Shown here one piece after another: positions 34,131 through 43,945 of a stretch of DNA of 49,932 bases; within the stretch, counting starts at the first letter, position 1; each line of letters opens with the position of its first letter. The notes under the pieces are model-generated. The model searched no databases. It was given only the letters and a program-made list of their open reading frames with translations, and had not been told where the DNA came from. This DNA comes from Verrucomicrobiota bacterium (GTDB taxonomy: Bacteria; Verrucomicrobiota; Verrucomicrobiia; Limisphaerales; UBA1319), in the NCBI GenBank assembly GCA_022711435.1, contig JAKLFB010000043.1, forward strand, positions 1-49,932, given 5' to 3'. A program made the position numbers and the translations under genes.

Positions 34131-34182
34131 CCGCAAAAGTTTTGCCGGCCGGTCGGGCGAGCCGAGGACAATCGCGTTGCCC

Positions 34183-34395
34183 TCATTCCTGCAGCTGCGG
34201 ACGACCCTCGCAGGCGAGAAGAGTGGAAGGGGGCTCCAGGACGGCCTCGGGGGGCGAACCCGGCTCGCGCAGAAGATCCAGCAGGTCGAGCACAAACCTG
34301 TCTTTGCCGTGCGGGGCAATGACAAGCCGCACGGCAACATCGACAGCAAGAATGCCGATGACCAAAGCGATGAGGACGATTTCAGCCGTGTTCAT
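34183..34395 (-). CDS. Small single-span membrane protein (hypothetical)
   Basis: 70 residues from ATG 34395. GGGAGG lies just 1 nt upstream of the start, a poor spacing. One strong transmembrane helix (TAEIVLIALVIGILAVDVAV) is followed by a charged tail (RLVIAPHGKDRFVLDLLDLL). It is not recognised. The neighbouring large kinase gene is convergent/tandem on the same strand but starts far away, so no operon can be claimed. It could be a chance frame. Confidence 0.4.
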   Translation of the reverse strand: MNTAEIVLIALVIGILAVDVAVRLVIAPHGKDRFVLDLLDLLREPGSPPEAVLEPPSTLLACEGRPQLQE

Positions 34396-34545
34396 GCCTC
34401 CCGCACAAGCTGGTTTCGTGCCATAGAAAAGGACCCGGGAATTCCCGTGCAAACAGAGGTCTTTTGAGGATGCCCAGCCCGGGAGACGATCCTTGTGTGG
34501 CACGTCCTGGACCATCTATGGTTCAGCTCCTGCCTGAGACGAAGA

Positions 34546-37500
34546 TCAGCGCGCCGGAGCCTGGGCTTTCTCGGCGGCCGCAATCTCCGCCCAGGATGGG
34601 GCGCGCCAGAGCTGCACCTGGCGGGAAGTGCTCGAGATCAATTCATCTCCATCCGGAGGCAGAGCGGCAAGGCTGAGGATCGGGTCCCCCTGGTGGAGAT
34701 CGATGTCGGGATCAGCCCAGTCGCTCGAGCCTTTGAGGGTCGCGACCTGGTGGCCGGTTTTTGGATTCCAGACCTTGATGATGCCGTCGGCGCTGCCGGT
34801 TGCTATCCGCTGGCCGTCGGGGAAGACTGCGACCGAGAAGAATGCATTGAGCGTCCGGCCAAACGACTGAATCTCGCGCTGGGCACTGAACTCCCACAGC
34901 CGTGCCGAGCAGTCTTCCCCGACGGTGACCAGGCTCTTGCCGTCCGGCATGAAAGCCGCCTCCGTCACCCATCCTTGATGAGCTTTCCAGCAAGCCGCAC
35001 GCTTCTTTCGTGGGAGATCCCAGACCTCCACCGTTCCATCGGTGTTGCCGGCGGCCACCGCCTGGTCGTCGGCGGCGAAATAGAGATTCCGAGCGGGCGC
35101 CGCCTCGGATTTCGGCAGGATGGCCAGCTCCTCCAAGGGATCGAGATTCCACAGCTTCAGACCCTTTGCGGGCGCCACCGCGGCCAGGAGCTTCCCGCGG
35201 GGCGAGAATCCGACGGTCGATCGGCCGCCTTGCCACCCCTCGAGGCAGGCAATCGGGCGCTCCGTCTCCACGTCCCACAAGTAGAGAGGGCCTTCACGCG
35301 TCGCGAAGGCCAAATGCCGTCCGTCGGGGGACAGCGCCCAGGAGATGGCGTTGGTCCGCAGATCGATGGGCGCGTGCGCCGGCAATGGCCGAAGCGTTCG
35401 CGGGTCCCACAGGCTGAGCGTATTGTTCCGGTGCCAGCAGTATGGGAAGTCGACGCCGCGGGATCGAGCCGCCCCAAAGTCCAAAGCGTCATGGGGGCGG
35501 CTGAGGACCGGGCTGTCGGGCATGCTTGGCCGGCCATCCCAGGCCAGAATCTTGCCGCCTTTGGTGCCGCTGAACAGCGTCTTCCCGTCCCTGGAGAACG
35601 CAATTCCCCATGCTTCGCCTTCACTGGCTTTGAGGGAGGCGATCTGGTGCCAAGCGGTCGTTTCCCAGAACTTGATCGAGCAATCGGCGCTGGCCGACGC
35701 CAGGGTCTGGCCGTCCGGTGCGAAGGCAAGGCTGGCGATCCAGAACGTGTGATTCGTCAGGATGGCCCGTTGACGCCGTTGCGCGAGGTCCCAGATTCGG
35801 ATGGTTTTATCCCAGCCGCCCGAGGCGGCCGTCTGGCCGTCGGGCGAAAGAGCGACGCACTGCACCGAGTCGCTGTGATTGGTCAGCACGGCCGTCCGCT
35901 GCCCGCTCGCCAGCGACCAGACTCCGACCGTGCGATCGAAACTCCCGGTGATCAGGGTGCGGCCGTCGGGCGAGAAAACCGCCGAGCTGACGGTGCGGGA
36001 GTGTCCTTCGAGCGTCCTGGTTCGCGTGTGAGCGGCGATGTCCCAGAGGCTCAGCGGGCCGTCCAGGGCGGCGATGGCCAACTGGCGGCCGTCGGGTGAA
36101 AAGGCCAGCGCCGGCGCGCCGAAGCCGTGCTGGGCTGCGCCCGGGAAGCGGCTGATTTCGCGGTGCTCCTGCACATCCCAGAGCACGATGCCGCGCGTGA
36201 GGGTGGAAAAAGCCAGTGTCCTGCTGTCGCAGGAGAAGGCTACGGACTGGCCGGCCTCATTTGCTTCGGGAGTCTGGAGGAGCTGGCGCGAGTCCAGGTT
36301 CCAGACGTTCACGGCGCCGGCATAGGCGGCGATCGTGGCGAGGAGCTTGCCATCCGGGGAGATCGCAAGGCCAAAGACGCCCAGGGCGCCGTCCGAGTGC
36401 TGTCCCAAGGTGTAAAGGGCGTCACTGCGGCAGACGCGCCACAAGCAGCGCCATTCCCAGCCGCGCAGATCGGCCTGCTGCGGGCCGGGGCGGTGTTTGT
36501 TGAGCAGTGCCATGGCCAGGCCAAGGTTGTTTTCCTGCCAGGCTTGGCACGCCAGGTTCATGTCCGCCGCATAAAGGTTTTGGCGTGCCGCCTCCGCGGC
36601 CTCGTGCGCTGCCCGCTCGCCCGCCTCCGCTCTTTGCTCTCCTTGCCTTGCCCGCCTTGATTCGCTGAGCGCCAGCAAGGCCAGCCCCGCCATAGCGGCG
36701 ATGACCACTGCCGCCACGCCGGCGGCGCGGATGATGCCGCGGCGGTATGCGGCGCGTTCGAGGGCCGCCTTTTCGGCGGCCAGCCGTTTCAACTCGGCGC
36801 GGCGCTGGGGCAGCGCGCGGAGGTTTCGCGCGAGCTGTTCAGCGGCTGCAAACCGGTCGGCGGGTCTGCCGGCCACGCAGCGGCGCAGGTCGTCGCGCAG
36901 CAAGGCGTCCGGGACATCCTCGGCCCAATCGCTCGTCAGCGGCCGGTTGAACGCGCCCACCAGCATCTGATAGAGCACCACGCCCAGCGAGTAGAGGTCC
37001 GAGCGCGTCGTTGCCGGTTCGCCCGCGAGAAGCTCGGGAGCCAGGTAGAGCTGCGTGCCCGCTTGCGACGAAGTCGGCGAACGAGTCAAGGCCGAGGTGA
37101 ACTCCGCCTGGGTGGCGTTCCCCAGGCATTCCTCCGACACCACCTGCCCGATGCCGAAGTCGGACAGCTTCGCGATGGGGGGGAGGCTTCGGGCGGATGG
37201 CAGGGCCGCATCCCGCGTCGGAGCACGGCCTTCGGACTTCGGGCTGGAAATCAGGATGTTGCTCGGTTTCACGTCCCGGTGGACGACGCCGCATTCGTGC
37301 GCTGCCTGCAGCGCGTCGGCCACCTGCGCCACGATCTCGAGCCGCGTCTCCAGCGGCACGGCGTTCACGCCGCCCTGCGCCTCGCACCAGCAAACCAGGT
37401 CGCGGCCCTGGACGTAGTCTTCCTCCAGGAAATAGGGCGGCTCGTCGAAACAGACCTCCCGCAGCGCCACGATGTTCGGATGATCCCCAAACCGTTCTTT

Positions 37501-38337
37501 AATGAGGCGGAACAGGGTCATTTCCCGTTTCAGCGACCGCACACGGTCGGCGCGGAAGCAGAACTTGAACACCCGCCGGTCCTTGAGCTTCCGATGTTGC
37601 CCGACCCACACTTCACCGAAGCTGCCTTCGCCGAGCTTCTCCTCGAGCACCCAATCGGTGCGGCCGACCGACTGCCCCACCGCCGGCCGCCACCCCAGCA
37701 CCGGCTCCCCGCCGGGGGACGCCTGGCGCCGGGCTTTCTCGGTCGTTTCTGGCGGGCCCAGCGGGCCCAGGCCCGTCTCAGCCACCTCGCAGATTTCCAC
37801 CGGCTCGCTGATGCCCTTGAGCAGATAATGGCCGTGGCTCACCCAGCTCAGCGCACCGACATCGGAGATGTCTTCGCCTTTGAGCATCTGCCGCGCACTG
37901 TCGAACACCGCTCGCGTCATCAGGACTTGCCTCCCCCGAGCCAGCTCCATCACACGGGCGCACAAGTCCACGCTCAGACCGTGCAGGTCCAGCGCCTGGT
38001 CGGCGCCATGGAGGCTGACCTCGCCGACATGGATGCCCGCGCGGTCCTCGACCGGCACGGCCATGCTGGCATTGAATTGCCTCAGCCGCGCCTGCAGCAG
38101 GAGCGCGAAGCTCACCGCGGCCGAAGGGGTGGGGAAGCTCAGGAAAAAGGAATCCCCGGCGGTCTTGATCTCCCGGGCGCCGGCGAATTGCTGGAGAGTC
38201 TGCCGCAGCAATTCATGGTGCCGCTGGATCAGCCGGATCCCGGCCTTGTCTCCCAGCTTCTGCTTCAGCGCGGTCGAGCCCACCACGTCCGTGAACACGA
38301 TGGCGGCGAGCGTGCGGCGTTCCACAGAGGGGATCAT
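34546..38337 (-). CDS. Class III nucleotide cyclase-serine/threonine kinase-WD40 fusion protein
   Basis: 1263 residues. Residues 8-185: class III adenylate/guanylate cyclase catalytic domain, with metal Asp in AAIVFTDVVGST and in IKTAGDSFFLSF. The usual transition-state Asn-Arg pair reads LSVDLCARV, so Arg is kept but Asn is Asp. Residues 235-545: Hanks-type kinase with G-loop LGEGSFGEVW, HRDVKPSNIL, SDFGIG and APELL, all key residues intact. A transmembrane helix follows (AGVAAVVIAAMAGLALLAL), then a coiled-coil-like stretch and about a dozen WD40 repeats (VFSPDGRTLITGSFDRTVGV and others) outside the membrane. Sensing by the propeller and dual cyclase/kinase output are inferred. Confidence 0.92.
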   Translation of the reverse strand: MIPSVERRTLAAIVFTDVVGSTALKQKLGDKAGIRLIQRHHELLRQTLQQFAGAREIKTAGDSFFLSFPTPSAAVSFALLLQARLRQFNASMAVPVEDRAGIHVGEVSLHGADQALDLHGLSVDLCARVMELARGRQVLMTRAVFDSARQMLKGEDISDVGALSWVSHGHYLLKGISEPVEICEVAETGLGPLGPPETTEKARRQASPGGEPVLGWRPAVGQSVGRTDWVLEEKLGEGSFGEVWVGQHRKLKDRRVFKFCFRADRVRSLKREMTLFRLIKERFGDHPNIVALREVCFDEPPYFLEEDYVQGRDLVCWCEAQGGVNAVPLETRLEIVAQVADALQAAHECGVVHRDVKPSNILISSPKSEGRAPTRDAALPSARSLPPIAKLSDFGIGQVVSEECLGNATQAEFTSALTRSPTSSQAGTQLYLAPELLAGEPATTRSDLYSLGVVLYQMLVGAFNRPLTSDWAEDVPDALLRDDLRRCVAGRPADRFAAAEQLARNLRALPQRRAELKRLAAEKAALERAAYRRGIIRAAGVAAVVIAAMAGLALLALSESRRARQGEQRAEAGERAAHEAAEAARQNLYAADMNLACQAWQENNLGLAMALLNKHRPGPQQADLRGWEWRCLWRVCRSDALYTLGQHSDGALGVFGLAISPDGKLLATIAAYAGAVNVWNLDSRQLLQTPEANEAGQSVAFSCDSRTLAFSTLTRGIVLWDVQEHREISRFPGAAQHGFGAPALAFSPDGRQLAIAALDGPLSLWDIAAHTRTRTLEGHSRTVSSAVFSPDGRTLITGSFDRTVGVWSLASGQRTAVLTNHSDSVQCVALSPDGQTAASGGWDKTIRIWDLAQRRQRAILTNHTFWIASLAFAPDGQTLASASADCSIKFWETTAWHQIASLKASEGEAWGIAFSRDGKTLFSGTKGGKILAWDGRPSMPDSPVLSRPHDALDFGAARSRGVDFPYCWHRNNTLSLWDPRTLRPLPAHAPIDLRTNAISWALSPDGRHLAFATREGPLYLWDVETERPIACLEGWQGGRSTVGFSPRGKLLAAVAPAKGLKLWNLDPLEELAILPKSEAAPARNLYFAADDQAVAAGNTDGTVEVWDLPRKKRAACWKAHQGWVTEAAFMPDGKSLVTVGEDCSARLWEFSAQREIQSFGRTLNAFFSVAVFPDGQRIATGSADGIIKVWNPKTGHQVATLKGSSDWADPDIDLHQGDPILSLAALPPDGDELISSTSRQVQLWRAPSWAEIAAAEKAQAPAR

Positions 38338-38433
38338 GGTTCGCGGATGCCAGGATGCAGGAGGCAGGGCAGGGACTCTCGTGCCGTGTCGCCCGAGCAG
38401 GAGCTGAGCACGGCACCCCCTCGGGAAGAGCGA

Positions 38434-39366
38434 TCACTCGAGCGAAATCGTCCAGGTGCGGTCCGGGCTGTAATCCCTGAGCGCTGCGGCGATCCGGGCC
38501 GTCTTGGGGCCCAGGTCCTTCTGATAGACGCGGCCTTGATGGTTGACGATGAAGGTCATCACGCCCGACTGCCGGTATTCGGCGGGCCACGCCGCCAGCG
38601 CGAAGCCGGCGATCATGTTCCCGTTGACGACATAATCGTGCTTCCCGCCGGGCGCGTGCTTGCCCTGGCGCGCGAGGATCTTGAAGTAATAGCCGTGGAA
38701 AGGCGCGCGCGTGCCGGCCTGGCCCCTGGCCCTGATCGCATAGCCTTCCGCCTGCGCCTGGGCCACGAGCGGCCCCATCGGGCTGATCTCCCCGTCCAGA
38801 TCGGGCGGCCAATAGAGGCCGTTTTTCGTGCCCGGCGCGCTGGCGAGGCATTGCGCGTACTCGAGCACTTCGTCCCTGTCCCGGTCCCGGCTGGCGTACT
38901 CGCGCTGGGCCCCGACATAGGCGCGCATCGCTTGCAGCACCGCCAGCTCGTTGCGTCCGATGCGGCGGTTGAGCAGCTCCTCCTTCCCCGCCTCGGTATC
39001 GAATTGCCATAGCGAGCCCTGTCGCACGATCGGAATCGGGAAGGGCCAGGCGCTGGCGCCCACTTCGAGCACGCATTGGCTGCTGGACTGGGGAACGAGG
39101 CGGTGCGCCTTCTCGAGCGCCGCCGCAAAGGCATTGAACTCGTTGGCGGCCTGCACCCGATCCGGGTTGGTGACCTCCTCGCCGGCCGGCCCGAAAATGG
39201 AGCGCAAAGCGTCCCGATCCTGCGCCTGGACAGCTGCGGCGAGCGCGGCTACGGCCTCTTCAGCCGATGAAAAAGTCCGGGCTGTCTCGGCGGCCCGGGC
39301 TGCCCATGGCCCGCCCGCCCCCAGCACTGGAAGCAGCCCGGATAGCAAAACAGAAAGCAGTTTCAT
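38434..39366 (-). CDS. DUF2950 family exported protein
   Basis: 310 residues with a signal peptide (MKLLSVLLSGLLPVLGAGGP). The body matches DUF2950: FSSAEEAVAALAAAVQAQDR, LRSIFGPAGEEV, AMRAYVGAQREYASRDRD, GLYWPP, FHGYYFKILARQG, MIAGFALAAWPAEYRQSGVM and VYQKDLGPKT. Function unknown; probably periplasmic or lipoprotein-like. It is followed in the same direction by the cyclase-kinase gene and preceded by the DUF3300 gene, its common partner. Confidence 0.88.
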   Translation of the reverse strand: MKLLSVLLSGLLPVLGAGGPWAARAAETARTFSSAEEAVAALAAAVQAQDRDALRSIFGPAGEEVTNPDRVQAANEFNAFAAALEKAHRLVPQSSSQCVLEVGASAWPFPIPIVRQGSLWQFDTEAGKEELLNRRIGRNELAVLQAMRAYVGAQREYASRDRDRDEVLEYAQCLASAPGTKNGLYWPPDLDGEISPMGPLVAQAQAEGYAIRARGQAGTRAPFHGYYFKILARQGKHAPGGKHDYVVNGNMIAGFALAAWPAEYRQSGVMTFIVNHQGRVYQKDLGPKTARIAAALRDYSPDRTWTISLE

Positions 39367-39399
39367 GTCTTGTTGTCGTTGGAGATTTTCTGTCGAAGG

Positions 39400-40809
39400 T
39401 CAGCGGCCCCGGCCGCCGCCACCGCGCACGCCTCCGCCGCCAAGGCCACCGCCCCGGCTGGCCGAGCCGCGGCTACTGAAGTCGCGGGCGCTTGCACCGC
39501 TGCCGATGCCGCTGAAGGCGCTGCTGCCGAAACCAGGGCTCGGCGCCGGCCGGCCGGCGGGCGCGCTGGCCGCGGGCCGCGCGGCGCCCGCCGCAGGCGC
39601 CGGCGGGGATGCGCCGGGACGGCTCACGCTTGGCGGGACTGCAGGACGGCTCGCGGAGGCGGCGCCGGCGCCGGGCCGGGGGGCGGCAGTGCCGGTCGAA
39701 GGCCGGGCACCGGCGTTGCCGGCCGTTAATGCAGATCCGGTGGCTGACCCCGGCTGGGCCGAAGGACGCGGGCTGGCGGAGCCCCACCCGCGACTTTCCA
39801 TGGCGCTCGCCGAGGCGCCGGCGGTGGCGCTGGTGTGGAGGCGGTTTGGGTCGGGCTGCCACCTCTGCTGAGCCGGCTTGCCGCTGGCTGTGGAGGCCCG
39901 GCTGCCGGGCTGCGATCCGGGTCGATCCTCCCGGTTGATATTCGTGTTGCGGTCGATATCGATGTCGATGTCCACGTCGCGATGGAAATCGCCGCCGCCC
40001 CAAACGACCATGCCGCCGCCACCCCAGACCACAATCCCGCCGCCGTCCCAGTCACAATGGTTGGCGATATAGGCGCCGACCGCGATCCCGGCCCCGAAGG
40101 CGACCAGCGGCGAGACCGGGTCATAGACGTAGGTGGTGGGCGGGTAGTACACCGTGGGCGGGTAGGTCGGCACATAGATCACTTGTGGGTTGGCGGGCTG
40201 CACCTGGACGACTTGGTTGGTCACGGTGACGACCTGCGTCACGTTGGTCTGCACCAACACCACATTCGTCACGGTCACCACCTGTTGCGGCGTCGTCCGG
40301 AGCGTTCCGGCCATCTGGGCCTTGACGCGCAGGGATTGGATCGTGTCCATCAGCTCCTTCGGCTGGTCCAGGAAGGCTTGGCCCAGCTCCACCGTCCAGG
40401 CTAAATCCGCGTCCATCCTGGCGATCAACTCGGGGAACCTGGCCACCGCCTTCACGTTTGCCTCCCACGGCTGCTCGTCGATCCTGGGGATGTTGTTGGT
40501 GTTCTTCACGAATCGCGCCGCCTGCACAATCTCGATCGGATAGACCGCAGCGGGCAGGAGGATGGCAATCAATGGGTCCGGGTGGAGCGCGATCGGCGTG
40601 ACGAGCCTCTCGAGGTCCGCCGCACTCCGTGGGGCCGGCGCGGAAGGCGGTGGCGCAGGGGCGGCGGCTGGCGGGGCTTGCGCGAGCGGCAACAATCCGG
40701 TGTGCGCGGCGGGCGGCTGGCCCTCTTGCGCCCAATCCAGCCAGGAAACCCCCATCAAAACAGCCAGACCGAGATGGCGCCAATGTTTCGATCGGTTGAT
40801 TGTCTTCAT
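39400..40809 (-). CDS. DUF3300 family exported protein
   Basis: Start ATG 40809 (MKTINRSKHWRHLGLAVLMG), 469 residues. DUF3300 landmarks are LVTPIALHPDPLIAILLPAA, YPIEIVQAARF, MDTIQSLRVKAQMAGTL, NPQVIYVPTYPPTVYYPP and GAGIAVGAYIANHCDWDGG. The C-terminal 170 residues are low-complexity Gly/Ala/Ser/Pro/Arg ending in GGGGVRGGGGRGR-like repeats. Function unknown; cell-envelope location is inferred from the signal. It is 33 bp upstream of the DUF2950 gene and these families commonly occur together. Confidence 0.88.
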   Translation of the reverse strand: MKTINRSKHWRHLGLAVLMGVSWLDWAQEGQPPAAHTGLLPLAQAPPAAAPAPPPSAPAPRSAADLERLVTPIALHPDPLIAILLPAAVYPIEIVQAARFVKNTNNIPRIDEQPWEANVKAVARFPELIARMDADLAWTVELGQAFLDQPKELMDTIQSLRVKAQMAGTLRTTPQQVVTVTNVVLVQTNVTQVVTVTNQVVQVQPANPQVIYVPTYPPTVYYPPTTYVYDPVSPLVAFGAGIAVGAYIANHCDWDGGGIVVWGGGGMVVWGGGDFHRDVDIDIDIDRNTNINREDRPGSQPGSRASTASGKPAQQRWQPDPNRLHTSATAGASASAMESRGWGSASPRPSAQPGSATGSALTAGNAGARPSTGTAAPRPGAGAASASRPAVPPSVSRPGASPPAPAAGAARPAASAPAGRPAPSPGFGSSAFSGIGSGASARDFSSRGSASRGGGLGGGGVRGGGGRGR

Positions 40810-41076
40810 AAGTTCGCCCCAAGGGAACTGCGCCGCCCGGGACGGGAAGACTGCCCCGGCGATCTTTCTCTGGTGATTCACCTATAGGTTGAGGCGAGTC
40901 TGTGCGTTTGTCAACCATCGACGCGGGGGCAATCGCTCACTCGCTCACCGCGAGGCAGGAGAAGCTCGAGGCTGGGACCCTGCTGCGGAAGGGGACCCGC
41001 CCTGGCGGGGCAGGGAGGCGTCCGTGGTCCGGGAGTTTTCGGGGCGCGGGCCTCCTGGGCCTGCAGCGCTGTCGGC

Positions 41077-42543
41077 TCAATGCCAGGCCCTTGAATCCTG
41101 CAACATCCTGGTGGCCCAAGCGATGAAGTGCTTCATGTTGGAGCGGTCCTCGTGGCCGCCGTCGTGCTGCCGCCAGGCGAGTTCGCCGCCGAGGAGGCCG
41201 GTGTTGACCGGCGGCATCTTCGCGGTTCGATAGTCCTCGTTCACGCCCAAATCGCGCGCGCCCAGCAGCCGGAACACCGGCCCGGCCGCCACGGCCGCCA
41301 TGAAGCTCCCCTGCTGATCGAGCCAATGGGCGTCGCCGCGCTCCGGGATGCCATAGCTGATGAACGTGGGCCGCGGCGCGCACAGCGCGATCAGCTCGTG
41401 GGCGTCCACGGGCAGGTCCCCGGCGTTCTTGCTGCCAAACGAAGATTCCGCGGCGCCGTATCGGAGGAAGTTGCCCGCCATCCAATGGTACTCTCCTGAG
41501 CCGGTGAGATTCTCGACCGCTTCGCCGAAGTTGCGGCGATGCAGCTTGGCGCCGCCCTCGCCGGAGGATCCGACCAGCGCCAGGGCGAATCGAGGCTCGA
41601 AGGCCAGCGTGACGAGCGCGGCCTTTCCGTAGCGCGACACGCCTTCGATGCCAACCTTTCTGGCGTCGATGGCAGGGTCGGTTTCGAGGTAATCCAGCCC
41701 GCGGGCGGCACCCCAGGCCCACGCCCGCAGCGCGCCCCAATCGTCGGGCTTGCGCGGCTGGCCTTTGTTGACGAGCCCGATAATGCCCTGCGTCAGCCCG
41801 GCGCCGTTGTCGGCCTGGATGCTGTTGGGGCTGATCGTGGCGTAGCCCCATCCGGCGGCAAGCAGCTGCTCGGTCGATGGCGGATCCTTGAAGGGCCCGC
41901 CGAATTCCGGAAAGCGGCTCACGGGTGCGGGGTCGCCGGCGGGACGCGGCATGCCGCCGTCGCCGAACCCGCCAAACATCATCAGAACCGGCACTGGACC
42001 CTTGGCCTTGGCCGGCACAACAACGGTCATACGGATATCGACCGTAATAGAGGGGCATGTCGAGTTGTCGACATGGCCGACGATTTGTTTGCCCCGGGCT
42101 GGCAGGTGCCCCACGAGACCGTCCGTGATATTCGAGACCACCGACCATGTCACTCGAGGCGTGTTCTTGGGCACGCGGCCGAACACTTCGCGCTCGAAAT
42201 CCTCCACAATTTCGGGCCGGCGCAGCTTCCACCACATCTCGGCGGAGGTGATTTTCCGACCGTTCTTGAGCGTCAGCGGATCCGGCAGATCGGGATGGGG
42301 ATTGGCGTTGGCGGGGTCATAGTTGGCCGAGTTCGTGGCGCCGGGCTGGCCGCTCGGGCCGGGGCGCAGCCGGACGATCCCGAGCTGCTCCATCATGTTC
42401 CGGTGATCCTGCTGGGTGGTCCACTTCAGGGGGGCGGCGGGGGGCGCGTTCGAGCCGGCTGCGGCCCCCGCGGCCCCATTCGCCAGGCAGACAACGGCCG
42501 CTCCAATCCCCAGAACGCGCGCGAAAAACATTCGTGTGTTCAT
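41077..42543 (-). CDS. CE15 glucuronoyl esterase
   Basis: 488 residues with a signal peptide (MNTRMFFARVLGIGAAVVCL). The alpha/beta hydrolase carries the CE15 nucleophile motif GVSRYGK with Ser303, upstream landmarks SAEMWWKLRRPEIVEDFERE and WGALRAWAWGAARGLDYLET, and the catalytic His in WRQHDGGHEDRSN. The enzyme hydrolyses glucuronate esters linking xylan to lignin. It is a stand-alone version of the domain found in the CE15-GH16 fusion at 8349, and is clearly divergent from it. The 267-bp gap to the DUF3300 start (40810-41076) shows nothing recognisable. Confidence 0.92.
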   Translation of the reverse strand: MNTRMFFARVLGIGAAVVCLANGAAGAAAGSNAPPAAPLKWTTQQDHRNMMEQLGIVRLRPGPSGQPGATNSANYDPANANPHPDLPDPLTLKNGRKITSAEMWWKLRRPEIVEDFEREVFGRVPKNTPRVTWSVVSNITDGLVGHLPARGKQIVGHVDNSTCPSITVDIRMTVVVPAKAKGPVPVLMMFGGFGDGGMPRPAGDPAPVSRFPEFGGPFKDPPSTEQLLAAGWGYATISPNSIQADNGAGLTQGIIGLVNKGQPRKPDDWGALRAWAWGAARGLDYLETDPAIDARKVGIEGVSRYGKAALVTLAFEPRFALALVGSSGEGGAKLHRRNFGEAVENLTGSGEYHWMAGNFLRYGAAESSFGSKNAGDLPVDAHELIALCAPRPTFISYGIPERGDAHWLDQQGSFMAAVAAGPVFRLLGARDLGVNEDYRTAKMPPVNTGLLGGELAWRQHDGGHEDRSNMKHFIAWATRMLQDSRAWH

Positions 42544-42591
42544 GGAACAGTTCGTGTTGATAAAGGCAAGGTCTTCTGCGCGGGCGACACT

Positions 42592-43719
42592 CTACTTCAT
42601 CTCCTCCAAACGGTAGTAGCGCTGGGGAGCACCAATCGCTCCAGCATCGATTAACTGGATCACACCAGCAGCAGCGCTATTGGTCCAAACGGGATCCCAA
42701 TGGAGCAGATCCATGGAGGCATGGACTCGGATGGCGTGTTGTCCGGAGCTTCCGCGCAGCCCAATCGTCACGGCCCCAATACTCGGCTGGATGCCGAACT
42801 GGCCGCTGTCCAGCGCGAATGGCTCGCTGGGTCCCAAGAGAAACAAGTCGTATGACGGAGCGGAAGCGATCGCGATGACGTTGCTTAAGCCCGGTGGAAC
42901 CGTGCCCATCCCGGGTCCATCCCAATCCCGGGGCCCCCAAGCTGTGACGGTCCTATCCCGATGCAATGCTAGGCAATGGGTATATCCTGCGGAGATTGCG
43001 ACAACATTCGTCAGCACAGGCTGGAAGCTGCTCCAGTAGCCCCAACTCACGACAGAGCCGTCTGATTTCAACGCAATGCTGCTTTGTCCGCCGGCTGCGA
43101 TCGCAATGACATTGCTCAGACCGGCGGGGACGGTGGCTTGGAAATTCGAGAATGCGTCATTCGCGCCCCAGGCCACTACGGTTCCGTCGCGTCGCAAAAC
43201 CAGATCGTGATTACTCCCGGCGGCGATCGCCATGACATTGGTCGCCGAGGCGGGCACCGTTGCCAGGGCTGGATTCGCGACGTTGTACCATCCCCAGTTC
43301 GTTACTGTTCCGTCGCTGCGCAAGGCAAGTGCGTGAGCAGTCATGGAGGCGGAGATCGCAACAACATTTGTCAGGTCCGAAGGCACATTTGTCTGGCCGT
43401 GATCATTCCTGCCCCAAGCGACAATGGTGCCGTTGGTCTGCAGAGCCAGATAAAAGCCGCCGCCCGCTGAGATGGCTGTGATATTGGACAATCCAGGCGG
43501 CGCCAGTTCCGGCCCCCACGACGCCACGGTGCCATCAGAGCGCAAGGCAAGGCTGGTGTACGTGCCTCCCGCCAGCGCAACGACATCGCCCAAGTCATCC
43601 GGAGGATCGTTGGTGATGGTGCTCGAGTAAAACGTTCCCCAGCCTATCACCTGGCCACCTGCAACCAGGTTCAGTTGGAAAAAAAACACCGTCGCCAACG
43701 CCAATCTCCGAATCAGCAT
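42592..43719 (-). CDS. Secreted RCC1-repeat protein
   Basis: 375 residues with a signal peptide (MLIRRLALATVFFFQLNLVA). About six RCC1-type blades follow, each of the form VVAIAAGxxxxLALRSDGTV-xxWG (for example NVVAISASMTAHALALRSDG), making a beta-propeller. The C-terminal 90 residues are the Verrucomicrobia discoidin-like tail (VHASMDLLHWDPVWTNS) ending QRYYRLEEMK. A surface-binding role is likely but unproven. Blades are very similar in DNA, so copy number may vary between strains. It is divergent from the heparinase-like gene. Confidence 0.88.
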   Translation of the reverse strand: MLIRRLALATVFFFQLNLVAGGQVIGWGTFYSSTITNDPPDDLGDVVALAGGTYTSLALRSDGTVASWGPELAPPGLSNITAISAGGGFYLALQTNGTIVAWGRNDHGQTNVPSDLTNVVAISASMTAHALALRSDGTVTNWGWYNVANPALATVPASATNVMAIAAGSNHDLVLRRDGTVVAWGANDAFSNFQATVPAGLSNVIAIAAGGQSSIALKSDGSVVSWGYWSSFQPVLTNVVAISAGYTHCLALHRDRTVTAWGPRDWDGPGMGTVPPGLSNVIAIASAPSYDLFLLGPSEPFALDSGQFGIQPSIGAVTIGLRGSSGQHAIRVHASMDLLHWDPVWTNSAAAGVIQLIDAGAIGAPQRYYRLEEMK

Positions 43720-43945
43720 GGGCGGGAATATTCTCGAAAATCAAGCATGCAGCAATCCAAAAACTGATAGGAATTTGCTTTTCGCGTGCTCGCTCCCGCT
43801 CAGCGCTGTGCGGGCCAGGGAGGATTGGTCTCCAGTCCATTCCATACTCGGTTCATGGCGTGTTGTCAAAAGGACTGCCTCCCCCTGACACGCATGTCAT
43901 TTTTCAATCGACGGCATTCCACAAAAAGGGGAGCCTTTCGGTCTC

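Noticed and set aside
40881..40920. Sigma-70 promoter for the DUF3300 gene (TTGACA and TATAGG on the minus strand)
   Set aside because: Spacing between the two hexamers is about 22 bp, too long for a standard promoter.
42900..43600. Possible CRISPR-like spaced repeats in the RCC1 gene
   Set aside because: The periodic similarity is explained by in-frame RCC1 blades of about 50 codons, not by short repeats with unique spacers.
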